Shown here piece after piece: positions 1-11,989 of a stretch of 64,000 nt of DNA (the first letter of the stretch is position 1; each line of letters opens with the position of its first letter). A model generated the notes under the pieces. The model ran no database searches. It was not told where the DNA came from and saw nothing but the letters and a program-made list of their open reading frames with translations. This DNA comes from Adineta vaga. Taxonomy: Eukaryota; Rotifera. The stretch lies in assembly GCA_021613535.1 (NCBI GenBank), contig CP075497.1, forward strand, positions 5,952,001 through 6,016,000. The letters are read 5' to 3'. The position numbers and the translations under genes were made by a program.

Positions 1-1312
1 ATTAGCCATTAAATGAAGTTCATTTCGGTGGTTATTGTACATAATTGAGAATGCACGATTTTCCTGAAAAATATGAAAACGGAACATTCGTGAATAGATT
101 GATCAAATTTTTGAATATATACATACATCGGTCTGTTTAATACGACGATTCTTGAGAAGTTGACCAAACGTATTACAACGAAAACCAGATCGTACTTCAT
201 CAATATCTTTGATGTTGTCTGAACAAAATAATGTAAACAAATCTCAATGTATACGACAATGTAAGACGGTATAAAATTATCTTTTTTCTTTATCAGCAAT
301 GATTATTTTTCGTAATAACTTATATTCACTGTTTATGGTTTTCGCTACTTCACCTTTCGGATTGTTACTTTTCGTCGATTTTTTTATCGAGACAGTGATT
401 TCAATTTTACGGCAACTTCTGCTATATCTTCTGAAGATCAGTTTGATCAAAAAAAGAAAAATATAAATCGAGAAGGATCATTTATTGGGTACATTGGGTT
501 AAATTCAAGTTAGATTGTGTTCGAGACGAAGATGTCATATTTGTTTCTATCCATAAGTTTCTTCTCACGTACGTATTTACAAAAAGACAAACGTGTCTTA
601 TATCTAGTAGACGGCAATCAAATAAGTACCAAAAATGTCACATACAAATCTTTTCCTTTCTCATGGGTACGAAAGAAAACTTGACAACAATAAATTAACT
701 GATCAAACAATACCATACACTAATCATTTGCTAGAACATTTAATTCTTAATGATTTTTGCGGAAAAATATATATTAATAACTGACAATTTCAATGAATCT
801 TTGTTTCTCGCTATAACAGTTGAATAGAACTCATCGATTTGGATCAGAAGAATTGATTGCTTAGCTTTTAGCAAATTAAAAAAATTTGTCTGATTCTATG
901 AAAACATTTATTTCATCTACAATAGATCTATTTTCATACATGAGAATATTTCATCGAGTGGAAATTATGAACAGCTTGAGGGTTAAAAGAAATTCATTAG
1001 GCAATCCTTCACAATATTTTTCTATTCTCTTCCGAATATTTTATATCTAATATTTATTAGGCTATCATTGAGACAGTTGGAATGTATCTAATACCTACTT
1101 AAACGTTCGACATGTCAAGTTATTCTGTATTACTTACATATATGAGGATGTCCAAAGATTCGACGTGATTTTTCATATGATATAAAGTCTTCATCTTCAC
1201 TGAGGAAAAATCGACGAGAATATTTCTTTCCATTGATTTTTCGTTTAATTAAAATAACGCCCGATTTTAATTGAGTTAAATGATCTACAATGTGCTTTTC
1301 GTCGTTGTTCAT
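1..1312 (-). CDS. Phosphoinositide phospholipase C-like protein, N-terminal PH domain (5' part, runs off left edge)
   Basis: This is the 5' part of a PI-PLC family gene, whose members cleave or bind phosphoinositides at membranes. Three exons join in frame: 1312(or further up)-1138, 218-127 and 63-1, with introns of 919 and 63 nt. The joined protein reads as a PLC-type PH domain. It has GVILIKRK near the start, RRFFLSEDEDFISYEKSRR, then IKDIDEVRSGF (the PLC signature after strand 4), and ENRAFSIMYNNHRNELHLMAN at the window edge, cut here to its recognisable pattern (AFSIMY, then LHLMA). The first ATG in frame is at 1312. The frame stays open upstream to about 1530 and encodes two hydrophobic segments without an ATG. 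Catalytic X/Y boxes lie outside the window, so an active PLC cannot be told from an inactive PRIP/PLCL type. Confidence 0.8.
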
Positions 1313-1519
1313 AGACGCAGTTGTTCTTTTTCTACAATAATACTCGTATTGTGCTTTCCTGATTAGAGAAAGAATGAGAAGAAAAAAAACAGAACCTATT
1401 GTAATAATCAGTTGATCATCATCGCCAATCACGTATCGTTCGTTAATAAGCTGTACTTTTACCTTTGTATAGATGATTATAAAAAATAGAATCGCGACAA
1501 TCAGAATTTTCTTTGTCAA

Positions 1520-2203
1520 TTTTCTTAAAACAAATGTCTACCAAGCTTTTCTCGTTTATGTTATGGAAAAATAACTGAAGAATAATGTCGCAGAAATGCA
1601 AACTATTCTTCAGAAACAAAAAACCTAATTCTTTTCTTTTCTTTGCTGTTCTCTGTCAATATTACTCGCAAGCATCAATTTATTTAATGAAATTTATTTA
1701 GACAAGATATTTGATATTCTATTCACGAAATTTTACTATGTTAAGAAATTAGAAATACACTAAGGAATTATATATATATATATTTCCATCATGAAATCTT
1801 CCTATATCATCGGATGATTGTTATCTATCTAATAAAAAGAAAGGTATCTTTTATAATGCTTATTATTTGTCATTATTCAGAAAAGATTAGCATATCAATA
1901 GTACAAAACAATGAATTGAGGAATTAATCATTACACAATTGTTTAAATAAATCAGCTTTCAATCTTCAATTGTTAATGAATAGGAAAAAAAATATTTAGG
2001 TAAATATTGAGTTTTATTTGTATACAAATCTCAATAGGAAAAGCATTGTCCTAGGAGACAAAAACCTTTTTTTCATATTTACATTGAAAGCAATGAATTA
2101 AAGTTAACAATCAAAATAAAAGCCTATAATATGTCTACAATGTTCTTTAAAACAACCATTCTGTTTAGGCACATGATGCGTTCAATCGTACTACTTTTAT
2201 TTT
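1520..2203. other. Intergenic or 5' region, nothing recognised
   Basis: AT-rich sequence between the PLC upstream frame and the 3' end of the ABHD16 gene. It holds a short TA run near 1769-1782. I see no convincing exon or RNA gene. It may contain the promoter and first exon of the PLC gene. Confidence 0.5.
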
Positions 2204-4246
2204 TTATACACATCGTTGAGGAATAGAAAAATATCGTTGTGGTAATACTGTACAATGTTTAGAATCAAATATAATTAAATATTGATCAATTAAAAAAATA
2301 GCAAAACATTTTCGTTTTTCAAGGGAAAAAGATTCACCTAAACAAGGAAAAAACAAACAATGAAATTGTATATTTATACTTATTTTCAATTCGATACAAA
2401 CCAAATTTACATGGATAAAATGCAATAGGATTGTCTGACTGATATTCATCAATTTCAATTTGTAAATTATCTGAACAATAGATATCAATTAATATTTGTC
2501 GTTGTTTTCTATTCGATAAAAGATATTGTTGTAAAAGTGATAGTGTTTCATCGCCAGTCTTATAGATACAAGGATAACGATATGGTAAAATTTCAAGTAG
2601 GATTGTATTCACGCGATTTGTTTCTGGTTGATTTGGAATAAGATTCATTATTTCATCGTAGGTACGACGAATAAGATAGAATGGACCATGATACGATTGA
2701 AGAAGTTGAATGTTGTTCAGATTAAAATAATATCGGATAGTTGTTTGAACAAGTTTGGTTGTGAATAATGGCATCTGACGTTGGACTAATGGGAGAATAT
2801 CATCAAATATAGCGTCAAGTATAAGACCACGAATATTTTGATAATTTACTGCTGTCCAACATGCGGAATAACCACCTATTGACCAAGCATATAAAAGGAT
2901 TTGATCGATAGGAAATTGAAGTTCTTCAGTAACATAACGCATGATACTATCAATTGCATTTATTTCTGAAAGTACACTTGGACAACCCTAAAGAATAACA
3001 ATTTTGATTGATATCTATAGAGATTGGAATGTGTATTTGAGAGAGAGAGAAAGAGGATCAACGAACAAATTGCAATCAAGAAAATCGTCTTATATAATAC
3101 AAATCTATACTCTTTATGTTCATGAAAGATACATATATGTAACTCACCGAACTTTCACCAAATCCTGGTCTATTCCATCCAAATACTGAATAATTGCTTC
3201 TAATTGCTGTCATCATGCAACCTACTTCATAGAAACCTGCATTACCTTCACATGTAATCACTAATATTTGACCCGTATTTGATGGACGACGATCAAGAAA
3301 AATTGTGTCGATATGATTTCCATCGGCTGTTCGTAAGAGACAACGTTTACCACGATAAGATACTATTAAATTTATTCTACCATCAAGTAAATGACGATGT
3401 CTAGTATAACGAATAATCTGTAAACTTCCAGGAAAGATCAAACGACGACCAATTATAGTAATACCGATATAACCAAGTAAAAGAATCAGACGATGAAAGA
3501 TTCGTTCAATTAATGTCAATTTGACTTCTGTAATAGACACTTTAGGTAACTGATGAACAACTGATGAATCAATGATATAATCTGGTTTCCAGTGTAAAAG
3601 AGAGAAATCATATTTCGATAGGAAATTCTATTAAAGAAAGCATTTAAAATAAAAAACACTGTTTCATTTTTCTTTATACGTAAAAATACTTGTCGTATTT
3701 CTCTTGTTGAATTCATTTTTACTTGTAAAAATTCTCTCGCAAAATTCTCATACGATGGATTTATATACCGACTGTATCCTATAATAGCAATATCAATACT
3801 TTCATCAGATTATAATTATCAAGGAAATCAACAGACCACGTATTAACATAAAATACATCGCTATAATTGTAAGACAAATAACATGTCCAAGAAATGATAT
3901 TCCATTGTCATAAATTAAAGCATCATTTTGATAATAATACCATAAACACAATGGCCAAACAACTCGAAATATTCCAAAGCATAGTTTTAGCTAAATAAAA
4001 TTTCATGAAAATTTTAAAAGACAATCAAAAACAAATAAACATCTTACGCAAAGAAGAACACTATCACTAACAATTTCTGCGAGATTTTTTATGTAAAGAT
4101 GAGTAAACTAGATTATATGAAATAGAAAATGTCATAAAAATTTCATTGATCTATACTTGCTGATCCTGCGGAAGTAGATTTGGATATGTTTGATAGAGTT
4201 TTGGACCAACAACACATTGCCAGAATACTGAAGATGATTGTATCAT
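2204..4246 (-). CDS. ABHD16: ABHD16-type alpha/beta hydrolase (phosphatidylserine lipase)
   Basis: ABHD16A in animals is an ER membrane lipase that makes lyso-phosphatidylserine. Seven exons join without a frame break: 4246-4157, 4107-4048, 3990-3837, 3778-3690, 3627-3148, 2987-2402, 2337-2204. Their lengths add to 1593 nt, giving 530 residues, close to the family length of about 560. The N-terminus carries CVVGPKLYQTYP and hydrophobic segments, followed by INPSY and YDFSLLHW. The core has CEGNAGFYEVG and GWNRPGFGES, the nucleophile serine in YAWSIGGYS, the acid in RRTYDEI, and the histidine in SKHCTVLP near the end. All three triad positions are present. The donor at 2401 (TTTG before GTTTGTATC) was chosen because it restores KFGESFS, matching the family. 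The ATG at 4246 gives the family-like N-terminus. Confidence 0.93.
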
Positions 4247-4561
4247 CCTTGAAAAGGAAACGTTCAAGGACAATAGAAAAGTAGTATATATTCAATAAAG
4301 GTTATCTGAGTACTCAAGTATAGATACAGTTGTTATAGGCGTTCGTTTACTTACTTGCTAAGGCAATTCAAACAAAAATAAGAAGATGGCGCTGTGACAC
4401 AGAATAAACGAAAATTTCGTTTTTCGATTCATATGAAATTTGTTTACTCATTTTTTTTTCTCTATATATTATTCAAATTATTTTATTAGAATAAAGTTTA
4501 ATTTTGAATAAATAACATTAGCACACACGGATACAAGAAAGGCAAGAATTACTCATAATCG
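4247..4561. other. Short intergenic spacer
   Basis: About 315 bases between the ABHD16 start codon and the stop of the TMEM26 downstream cassette. The sequence is AT-rich with a T run near 4449. It presumably holds the ABHD16 promoter and the TMEM26 3' UTR. No specific site can be named. Confidence 0.4.
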
Positions 4562-5624
4562 TTAAATTTTTCTATTAAGTGGTATTCCAAGTTGCGAAGC
4601 AGCCATACTCATACGCCTCATTCGACTAACTTTTTCTTCAAATTCTTGTTCATGTTCATCTTTTTCTAAACAAACTGATACTATACGATATGTTTGAAAA
4701 ACCAAAATAAGAAAATTTTTAAATGTAAAAAAATACGTTAGAAACGAACGAACATGATAAACAATAATAGCTGTTAAACGAACACCAAAAAATGGGCCAT
4801 CTTGTAAAGCTAAGGTGACGAGAATGGACCAGATTTCTGAACGAATAAATTTTGATGATCGACTTTGAACGAAAAATTTTACACTTTCACTAACAGATTT
4901 CTTTCGTGGTGATTTTTTAAGACGAGAAGAATTTTGATAGGATGACGATTGAAGAGAACTCAATGAGACAGTCGATGGACGAGGATTTAATAATCGTTGT
5001 TCTAAATATAGGAAACGATATATTCAACGAGAAAAATCGTTTTTTCCTACCTAAATTTCTCGGTATTAGTTGTAATTCTTTTCTATTTGTCGCTTCTATA
5101 TTTTTAAAAATTGTATCCGGTGGACTGATACTTATTGCTGTTGTCACTGGTCGCATACGAATCATTTGTGGATTACTGATTGTTGCTGATCGAGTTGTTG
5201 GCGTCGATTGTGTTCGTGATAGAATTTTTGATAAAAATTGTCGATGTCGCGGTTGGGATTTCGCTATTGTTGATATTGATGTTTGGGATGGTGCAGATTG
5301 ATGTATTTCAATTTCTGTTTGATCAAATTCGGCACGAAATGATCGACCACGTGTAGCTGTTAAATTCAATGCAAATTGAAACATACACAAAGAAAAAACT
5401 GTTAAAACTAAATAAACCATTGATAGACTCGATTGAATTTCGTGTTCATTAAATAACGTTAATAAATCTAATATATCCGATGCAAGTGATAAATAAACAA
5501 GTAATAATTGAGATAGAGCACTATGAGATATATCTCCTTTAGGTAAAATCCATCGTCCAAGAATAATAATAAACATAAAAGTTATTTCAACAATCATAGC
5601 ATCTTCAACGCCCCATTCTTGAAT
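4562..5624 (-). CDS. TMEM26-like alternative 3' cassette A (lacks its own 5' exons)
   Basis: Two exons, 5624-5051 and 5001-4562, join in phase (574 + 440 = 1014 nt, 337 residues plus stop). They encode the C-terminal two thirds of a TMEM26-type multipass protein: ILGRWILPKG, SQLLLVYLSLASDILDLL, then LALQDGPFFGVRL and FFTFKNFLILVFQTYR. Relative to cassette B there is a long Ser/Thr/Arg-rich loop (about residues 85-210) that contains the intron. The first exon starts at a good acceptor in phase 0, exactly like cassette B. The only space upstream before cassette B's stop is about 110 bases with no exon. It therefore has no private N-terminal half. Either it is an alternative 3' end of the 5738-7610 gene, or it is a partial tandem duplicate. 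No stop or frameshift suggests decay. Confidence 0.7.
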
Positions 5625-5737
5625 CTAAATACATAGAATACTCTTAACATACATAATAGATCGATGCATATATACAAGACATTTATAAATATTAATAGAA
5701 TGAAGTTCATGCAATTGGTAAAAACACTGAAATCATG

Positions 5738-7610
5738 CTAAATAAGCTGGGTATCGAGTGATTCTTTTAAAGGTTCAATACGTTGTGTCATGGGTGATGA
5801 ATCTTTATCAACTGGATTTTCTTGATCAACATGTTCCATACAAATTGACCATAAACGATAAAATTGTAAAAATAGAATAAAAAGATTTTTACACGTGAAA
5901 AATATTGTTGTATATGATTGAACTTCAAAATGAACGACAGCAATAATACGAAGTATAAGAAAAGGTAAATCTTGCATGAGAATAGTTATAAATATCGATG
6001 GAAGTTCACTACTACATATTTTTAGACACACGATTGGAACTAATTGAGATTCATTACGACGTATTGATTCTTTTGGAATCGTTGGAATATCTAGACTAGG
6101 TGGATCAGGTTCAGCACGAAAATTTCTTCCACGTGTCGCAACAAGATTAAGACTGAATTGAAATGTTGACCAAGAAAACACCGCAAGAATTGAATAAACC
6201 ATTTTTGTATTACTAATCACTTTATCTTCTTGAAAAATTGATAATAAATCAATCATATCTGATGCTAATGACAAATAAACAAGCAATAATTGTGATAAAG
6301 CTGATCGACTTATTTTCCCTTTTGGTAACAACCAACGACCGACAATAATTGACATTAGAAAGGTTACTTCAATTGCTACTACCCAATCATCAGCTGATAA
6401 GTTAGGTAATTTCTAAAACATGCAAAATTCTAATCAAATTTCAAAACACATGCACATTCAATTTCAGTTTTCATATTCTAATGAAAGTCTTTATTTTCTG
6501 GAATGTTTTCTGTGACATTCTTTTTCATACTTGTTAACGACCTTGTTTAGATGAAATATGGCACATTTCCTGAAAGGTTTAATTATAGGACTGAATGATT
6601 GATTAGTAATTTATACATTCGAGAAAAACAATGTTTATTTAAAATCTACTTTCTGACTTGTTTACTTAGGGAAAGTTTTCACTGAAATATATCAGTACGA
6701 GAAATCTGTTCGCTTTTCTTTTTTCAAAATGATAAATATCATCATCACAGTTTTACGTGTATGTCGAACCGGAACTATTTTCCTTTGACATACTCCAGAA
6801 TCGGAAATCGATTTACGACAGATTTTTCTTTCTTATTCAAATCTTTTAACTTTCATCGAGGAAGAAAAACATATTATCGTCTACTTTAGTGCATGGGATA
6901 ATGATGCATGGCAATTCTCTCAATGATTAATGAAACCATTGAAATAAAAATATTATCAAGTCATCATCATTCTCATGCATCATGCAATGCTTTCTTTTTT
7001 CATTTGCTCACCTTTCGCATTACTAAATCCTACATAATTTATATGTGTATGGGAATAATAAGAAAAAGAAACTTCAAGAAAACAAACCGTTTTATCGTTA
7101 AGATTGGTTTTGGATATAAGACCTTTTTCAATCATTGATGTTAATTCATCTCCTTCGGTTTGATTCATTGGTGCTATACCAAGTTTAATATTTATACGAT
7201 TGATTTCAAGAAACCAAATAGGTGGAATCATCGTACATATATAAAGAAAAAAACAAGGTGAAAACCTGAAAAATAAAGTTAGAAAACTTCCATTCTTTTC
7301 TCTTCGTTTTAATTAATTTTACCATTTGGGTTCTTTTCCTAAACAAAACAAATGAGTACATCTTTCAGTTCAAATGAAATTCGAACGAACCTTTGCGTTT
7401 AACAATTGTAATAATCAATTCAATGAGTAGAAAATTAACTCCACACATATTCAATAAATACCAATAATCACCTTTTGTTATCACAATTCTTGCGATTGCT
7501 ATCGTTGCATGAAGTGCAAAAATAAGACGCATTAGAATCGCTTTTAATATATCAAACGAATGGCATATCCATCGACCACATTCACGTAAGGTTTCTTCCG
7601 TTTTCGACAT
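5738..7610 (-). CDS. TMEM26: TMEM26-family multipass membrane protein (5' exons plus cassette B)
   Basis: Exons 7610-7404, 7338-7323 (16 nt), 7266-7088 and 6412-5738 join to 1077 nt, 358 residues, near the usual 360-370 of TMEM26. The start ATG at 7610 precedes a short cytosolic stretch and the first membrane segment (MRLIFALHATIAIARIV). Exon 3 begins FPPCFFLYICTMIPPIWFLE. The last exon carries IIVGRWLLPKG, SQLLLVYLSLASDMIDLL, FITILMQDLPFLILRI and FFTCKNLFILFLQFYR, all family landmarks. The function of the family is poorly known. The donor at 7403 was chosen because only it keeps the frame through the micro-exon; the next GT (7390) would match the family residues KGKEPKW better but then hits a stop. 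A 675-nt intron separates exon 3 from the cassette. Confidence 0.85.
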
Positions 7611-8229
7611 AATAGAAACTGAAAATGATAATTGTTTTATTGTAAAGTTTAGAAACTAGAGAACGTAGTAATCGTTCGTGTAAAAATATCAACAATACGT
7701 CAACAAACAAGAGATTAATAATAAAGCATTGAGACCATAAATCGATCTCTTTTGTCTCTTCCTGCGAGAAGGACGTACCAGAAAGAGAGAGAGAGAGACT
7801 AATTACTTGGAATGTCAAACTATGTGAAAAGGACGACAAAAAAACTAATACTTCAAACAAAACTCAACAGACAAAGAAGACGAAGACGAAGAAAAAAAGA
7901 TCAATTATTATTTTTGAATCCCTTGACTCCACGAGTGAAGTACAAAATATATCTTAACATGTGAGCAATAATAGAGCTTCTGGTTACAATCATTTGTTCA
8001 TTTTTTATTTCTAGCATTCAGTTCTAGACGAGTTATTCTAATCAATAATAACAAACTGTAACTATTTGACATGTTCGAGAGAAAAAAAACAATGGAACAC
8101 GTAGATGGTCGCTTTTCAATATCCATAGAGCAGTTATGTGTATTATTGACAATCAATTAAGATAACAAATCGACATTAGGATGTTTTATATACGAAATAA
8201 CACAAAATCAATGAGGAAAAAAAGAGAGT
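7611..8229. other. Intergenic, TMEM26 promoter side
   Basis: About 620 bases between the TMEM26 start codon and the GPCR stop codon, both on the minus strand. A GA run lies near 7784-7798, just upstream of the TMEM26 start. I see no supported exon. Open frames here are short and lack family features. Confidence 0.4.
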
Positions 8230-10714
8230 TTAGTTTAATGAACGTATTGAATAACCATATACAAGAGATGATTGAGAATTTTGTTGTTGGACAGGACGTT
8301 TTCTTCCTCGCGAATAACTTGCTCCAGGTGAACGATAATTCGATTGTCGAGTTGAACCCTTATTAGACGTTGTTTGAGAACGATGAAATCTATATCTTGA
8401 ACTTGCACGACTATATCGAGATTCTGTTAATGAACAACAATCTCCACCATTTAATCTATCTGGCGATGTTCCCGTTAAATGATTACATCCACATGTTTGT
8501 CTATATATAAAACAAGACAGAATTTATTTATATTTTTATTAGAACTGACAATCCAGGGTAAAAGAATATTCTTTTCTTTGTTTATATTCACAAGTCTATT
8601 ATCTACGATTACTGATCATGTAAATATAAGCATCGAATTGATTTTCGTTTTTCATTACCTGCATCGAAAACAAAAATTTGTTTCAAATAACCAATAAATA
8701 AGTGGATTCGCTAATGAATTCATATAACATAATGATGATGTTACTCGAATAAGAAAATAGTTTTGAATCAAATCGAGTGTATTCATAATCATTAGAAAAA
8801 AATATGGCGACCAACATGCCGTAAATGCTAAAATAACACAAAATATGTTAATCTTTTCAAAGGTTAAAATTTCACATATCCGAAGATACTATCTCATTCG
8901 AAAGAATTTTGTTTATCATGATTAGATCTAAGTTACAGCTGTTTGAAAAATTCTCTTTCTCCATAAGTTACTCTTACGATTATTGCATTTCTGAGAAATA
9001 ATCTATCCTATGGGAAATTCTCGAAAAATTAACCTTGTATTTAGTAGAAGCAAGAAATGCATAATTTGTAATCTCTCAAGTAACATCTATACTACAAAGA
9101 AAGTTGACTAACCGATAACAATGACTAATGTCATTTTAACTGTTTTTATTTTTGCTCGAGGTATAACTCCAAGTGATCGTACATTACGAATGCTTGATTC
9201 CATTTGATGATTATCTAAAATTTATTAATTTAAATGCCTGAAATTTATATGAATAAAGAAAGATTCAAACCATTCGTGTGTGATCGTTTCAACGAGACTA
9301 ATCGACGAAATCTTGATCGATCCGTTGTTTCAGATTTGCTATGTAAGGAACTTTTTTTCCATATTATTATAATTATAATCACATAGGAAACAGTCATGAT
9401 AAATAACGGAAAAAGATAGAGAGAAATAAAAAGAAAATAAACATAAGCCTAAATAAGAAAACAACAATTTCTTCATAAAGATTCTTTGCTTTGTTCAATT
9501 TATGAACATTACATTCCAATTTACACCATGAGATCGATTTCCGCATATTGGCATATCACGTATTAATTCAATATCTCGTAGATAAAGTTGAGCAGATGCA
9601 AATGTCATTGCTATCACCCATGATGCTAGAAGAGATTTCAAGATAAAATTCAATAATCAACAATTGAAATATCTTTACCAACAATCATGGAATACCGAAA
9701 TGCTAAAACATATCAAATGAAGAAAATAATCTCTATGAAAATAGAAAAAGACAATGAAAATTTACTTGAAGATGCTGTTCGAACATCCATTGGTCGAATG
9801 ATTGCATAGAGCCGATCGATTGAAACACAAACAAGTACATAACTAGATTGTGATAAGTTTATAAAATAGGAAAACAAAGAGAAAAGTTCTTTACCATGAA
9901 TTGTAGGCTATTGTTCCCTAAAAAAAACAAAATAACAATTAGTTTTCGAATCGATCAATAATTTCTTTTCTCGTTCGAATTCTCCTTGGAATATTCTTAT
10001 CTGTGAGATGAATTTTAATACACGAAACCAAAACATACTTGTATGAAACTTGTTAATCGACAACCGAGAGATCCCAATCCAAATGGAATACAACTTTTTT
10101 CAATTATATCACGTGTAACAATGATAATTCCAACAAATAAATCTAAATTCAAATACTTTTGTTTTTCTATAAATTCTCTTTTGTCGATAATTAATTATTT
10201 CTATATAGCAGAAAAAGCAATGTCCATCTCTGTTTTCTCTTTACAGATCTATAATTATATTCATGATTATACCAATCGTACATATATATATATAAGAATA
10301 AGTTCGGAAAAATAAAATAGGTCAACATACCCGCATAAGCAAGATTTAATAAGAAAAAATTCATTCGAGTTCGACGTTTTTTTGAACAAGTTAAATGGAA
10401 AATAACCGAAATATTTGCCGAAACAATCAAGACAAATATAATACATAGGAAAACGATGAGCTAAAAAAGAATAATTTAATCAAGATTTTTTCACGCTTTT
10501 CTGTCTGTAACTGTGAAGAAAATCTTCTCTCAAGGGTATAACAAGCAAAGATGGATGAATATATTTATTTGAATTGATAATCATGACAACAAACTTACAT
10601 GAAAATTTTTACATACATCATCTAAAGATGAGCACCATTTGTTGTTATATTTTCGTCCATTAAGAGAGTTCCCGTCGGAACTGTTCTGTTATACAATCGA
10701 TGTGTTTCATTCAT
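8230..10714 (-). CDS. Class A (rhodopsin-type) neuropeptide-receptor-like GPCR
   Basis: About nine small exons join to a seven-helix receptor. TM1 LIVFLCIIFVLIVSANISV is followed by RTRMNFFLLNLAYADLFVG (TM2) and GCRLTSFIQ. A 23-nt micro-exon (9917-9895) then leads into CYVLVCVSIDRLYAIIRPM (TM3, DRY replaced by DRL). TM4 is SWVIAMTFASAQLYL, with a cysteine in PICGN. TM5 is SLYLFPLFIMTVSY. The third loop leads to AKIKTVKMTLVIVI and FTACWSPYFFLM (TM6), then NSLANPLIYW (TM7). The basic tail is rich in Ser/Arg and ends at 8230. The TM6 pattern resembles the vasopressin/CCAP/NPS/GnRH-receptor group. The N-terminus is uncertain: a good ATG at 10714 opens a frame with three N-glycosylation sequons, but the TM1-linked frame in the same exon is offset from it. 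Confidence 0.85.
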
Positions 10715-11663
10715 TGTTAGCAATGGTTAATATAAGCATTGTCATATGTGCTTGACACTCGTCAGTTGTAATAAAGCAATCTAGAAAGGAACTAAAATAA
10801 GAATAGAAAAAACATCGAAGATTACAAGAAAGAAGAAAAGAAGTTTTAAGAGTTACTTCAGATAAATCATGATTTATCTATTGATATATGTATATGTTTA
10901 CTTATCTTGAACGTTTGAGTGATGATCATTTCCTGAACAATCCTTCTTTATTCTTTTGTCAATGTTTCTGTTCGAAGAAAGAGATTTCTGTTTTTATTGC
11001 ATAGTTTCTATTAATTGAAGGTAACACACTAAAGAAAGAGAAAAAAGGATTTCTGAAGTCGAATATACGGAAATGAGATAGAGATACAATCTCCGCATAA
11101 CAATAGTAGCATGATGATTTTATGTATGTTTTCTTTTTTCTTTCGATTGTCTATAATTGTCCTACTAACTTCTTGATAAGAAGATGAAGATAATATTCTA
11201 GTTTGGATGCGTAAAGAAATAAGCAGATAAACTTGTTTTTCTTTGTCTTCTATCGATGAAATGTCAATAGAGAAACAACAGTACGATATGTGACATATCT
11301 GAAAATGCCGAGGTGACAATCCTATACTTAAACACTTATTACGAAAAATGATCTGAACCGAAACGCGATTATTTCTTACCCATATGATTATCTAGATTAA
11401 TGTAAATGAATAAATGTTCTTTTTTTCCCGTTTTCTCTTTAATCGGTTCTCTTCTTCGTTCTTTGTCAAATCTATTTCTTTTAGATCGAGTCACGAATTC
11501 GTGCTAACAACACATACTTAACTAATACACAATACGAACAACAATATAAATTCTGTTTCTACGCGTATTGAATTTTAGTACGCTTATTCTCAGAACGTTC
11601 GAGTAGTAATGACGAATATGTGTGTGTATGCATGTTCTGTTTTTTTCTTCTCTTGTTCTATCC

Positions 11664-11701
<38 letters not shown>

Positions 11702-11989
11702 AAGATAATCAAAGGAAACAACAGAAACTTGTATCTGTTCTAACATTAAAGTCTAAGACAAGTATCAACACTGATAATTTTGTCGTCTATTGCAAATGGT
11801 AACAGTTATTCTGTGAAATGAATCGTTTATATAACTACCAGATGACATTTCTCAATTATTTTATTATGCGACATATATATCTACTAGAAAGAGAGAGAGA
11901 GAGAGTTGCTGATGATTTAAGAAAGATGTTTCTTTGTTTTTCTATTTCGTAGATTAGTTGCTGAAAAGAAGAATAACAATCTTAATGTA
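10715..11989. other. Intergenic with microsatellites
   Basis: About 1.3 kb between the GPCR N-terminal exon and the small membrane protein gene. It carries a tetranucleotide repeat (11664-11702) and a GA run near 11890-11906. An upstream GPCR exon may lie here but I cannot support one. Confidence 0.4.
11664..11702. repeat. (ATCT)n microsatellite
   Basis: Nearly ten perfect copies of the tetranucleotide ATCT in tandem, in noncoding sequence upstream of the GPCR gene. Likely length-polymorphic. Confidence 0.95.

Noticed and set aside
3004-3189. Plus-strand frame overlapping the ABHD16 intron
   Set aside because: It lies mostly in a 160-nt intron of the minus-strand gene and contains a GA-repeat-encoded RERERG stretch.
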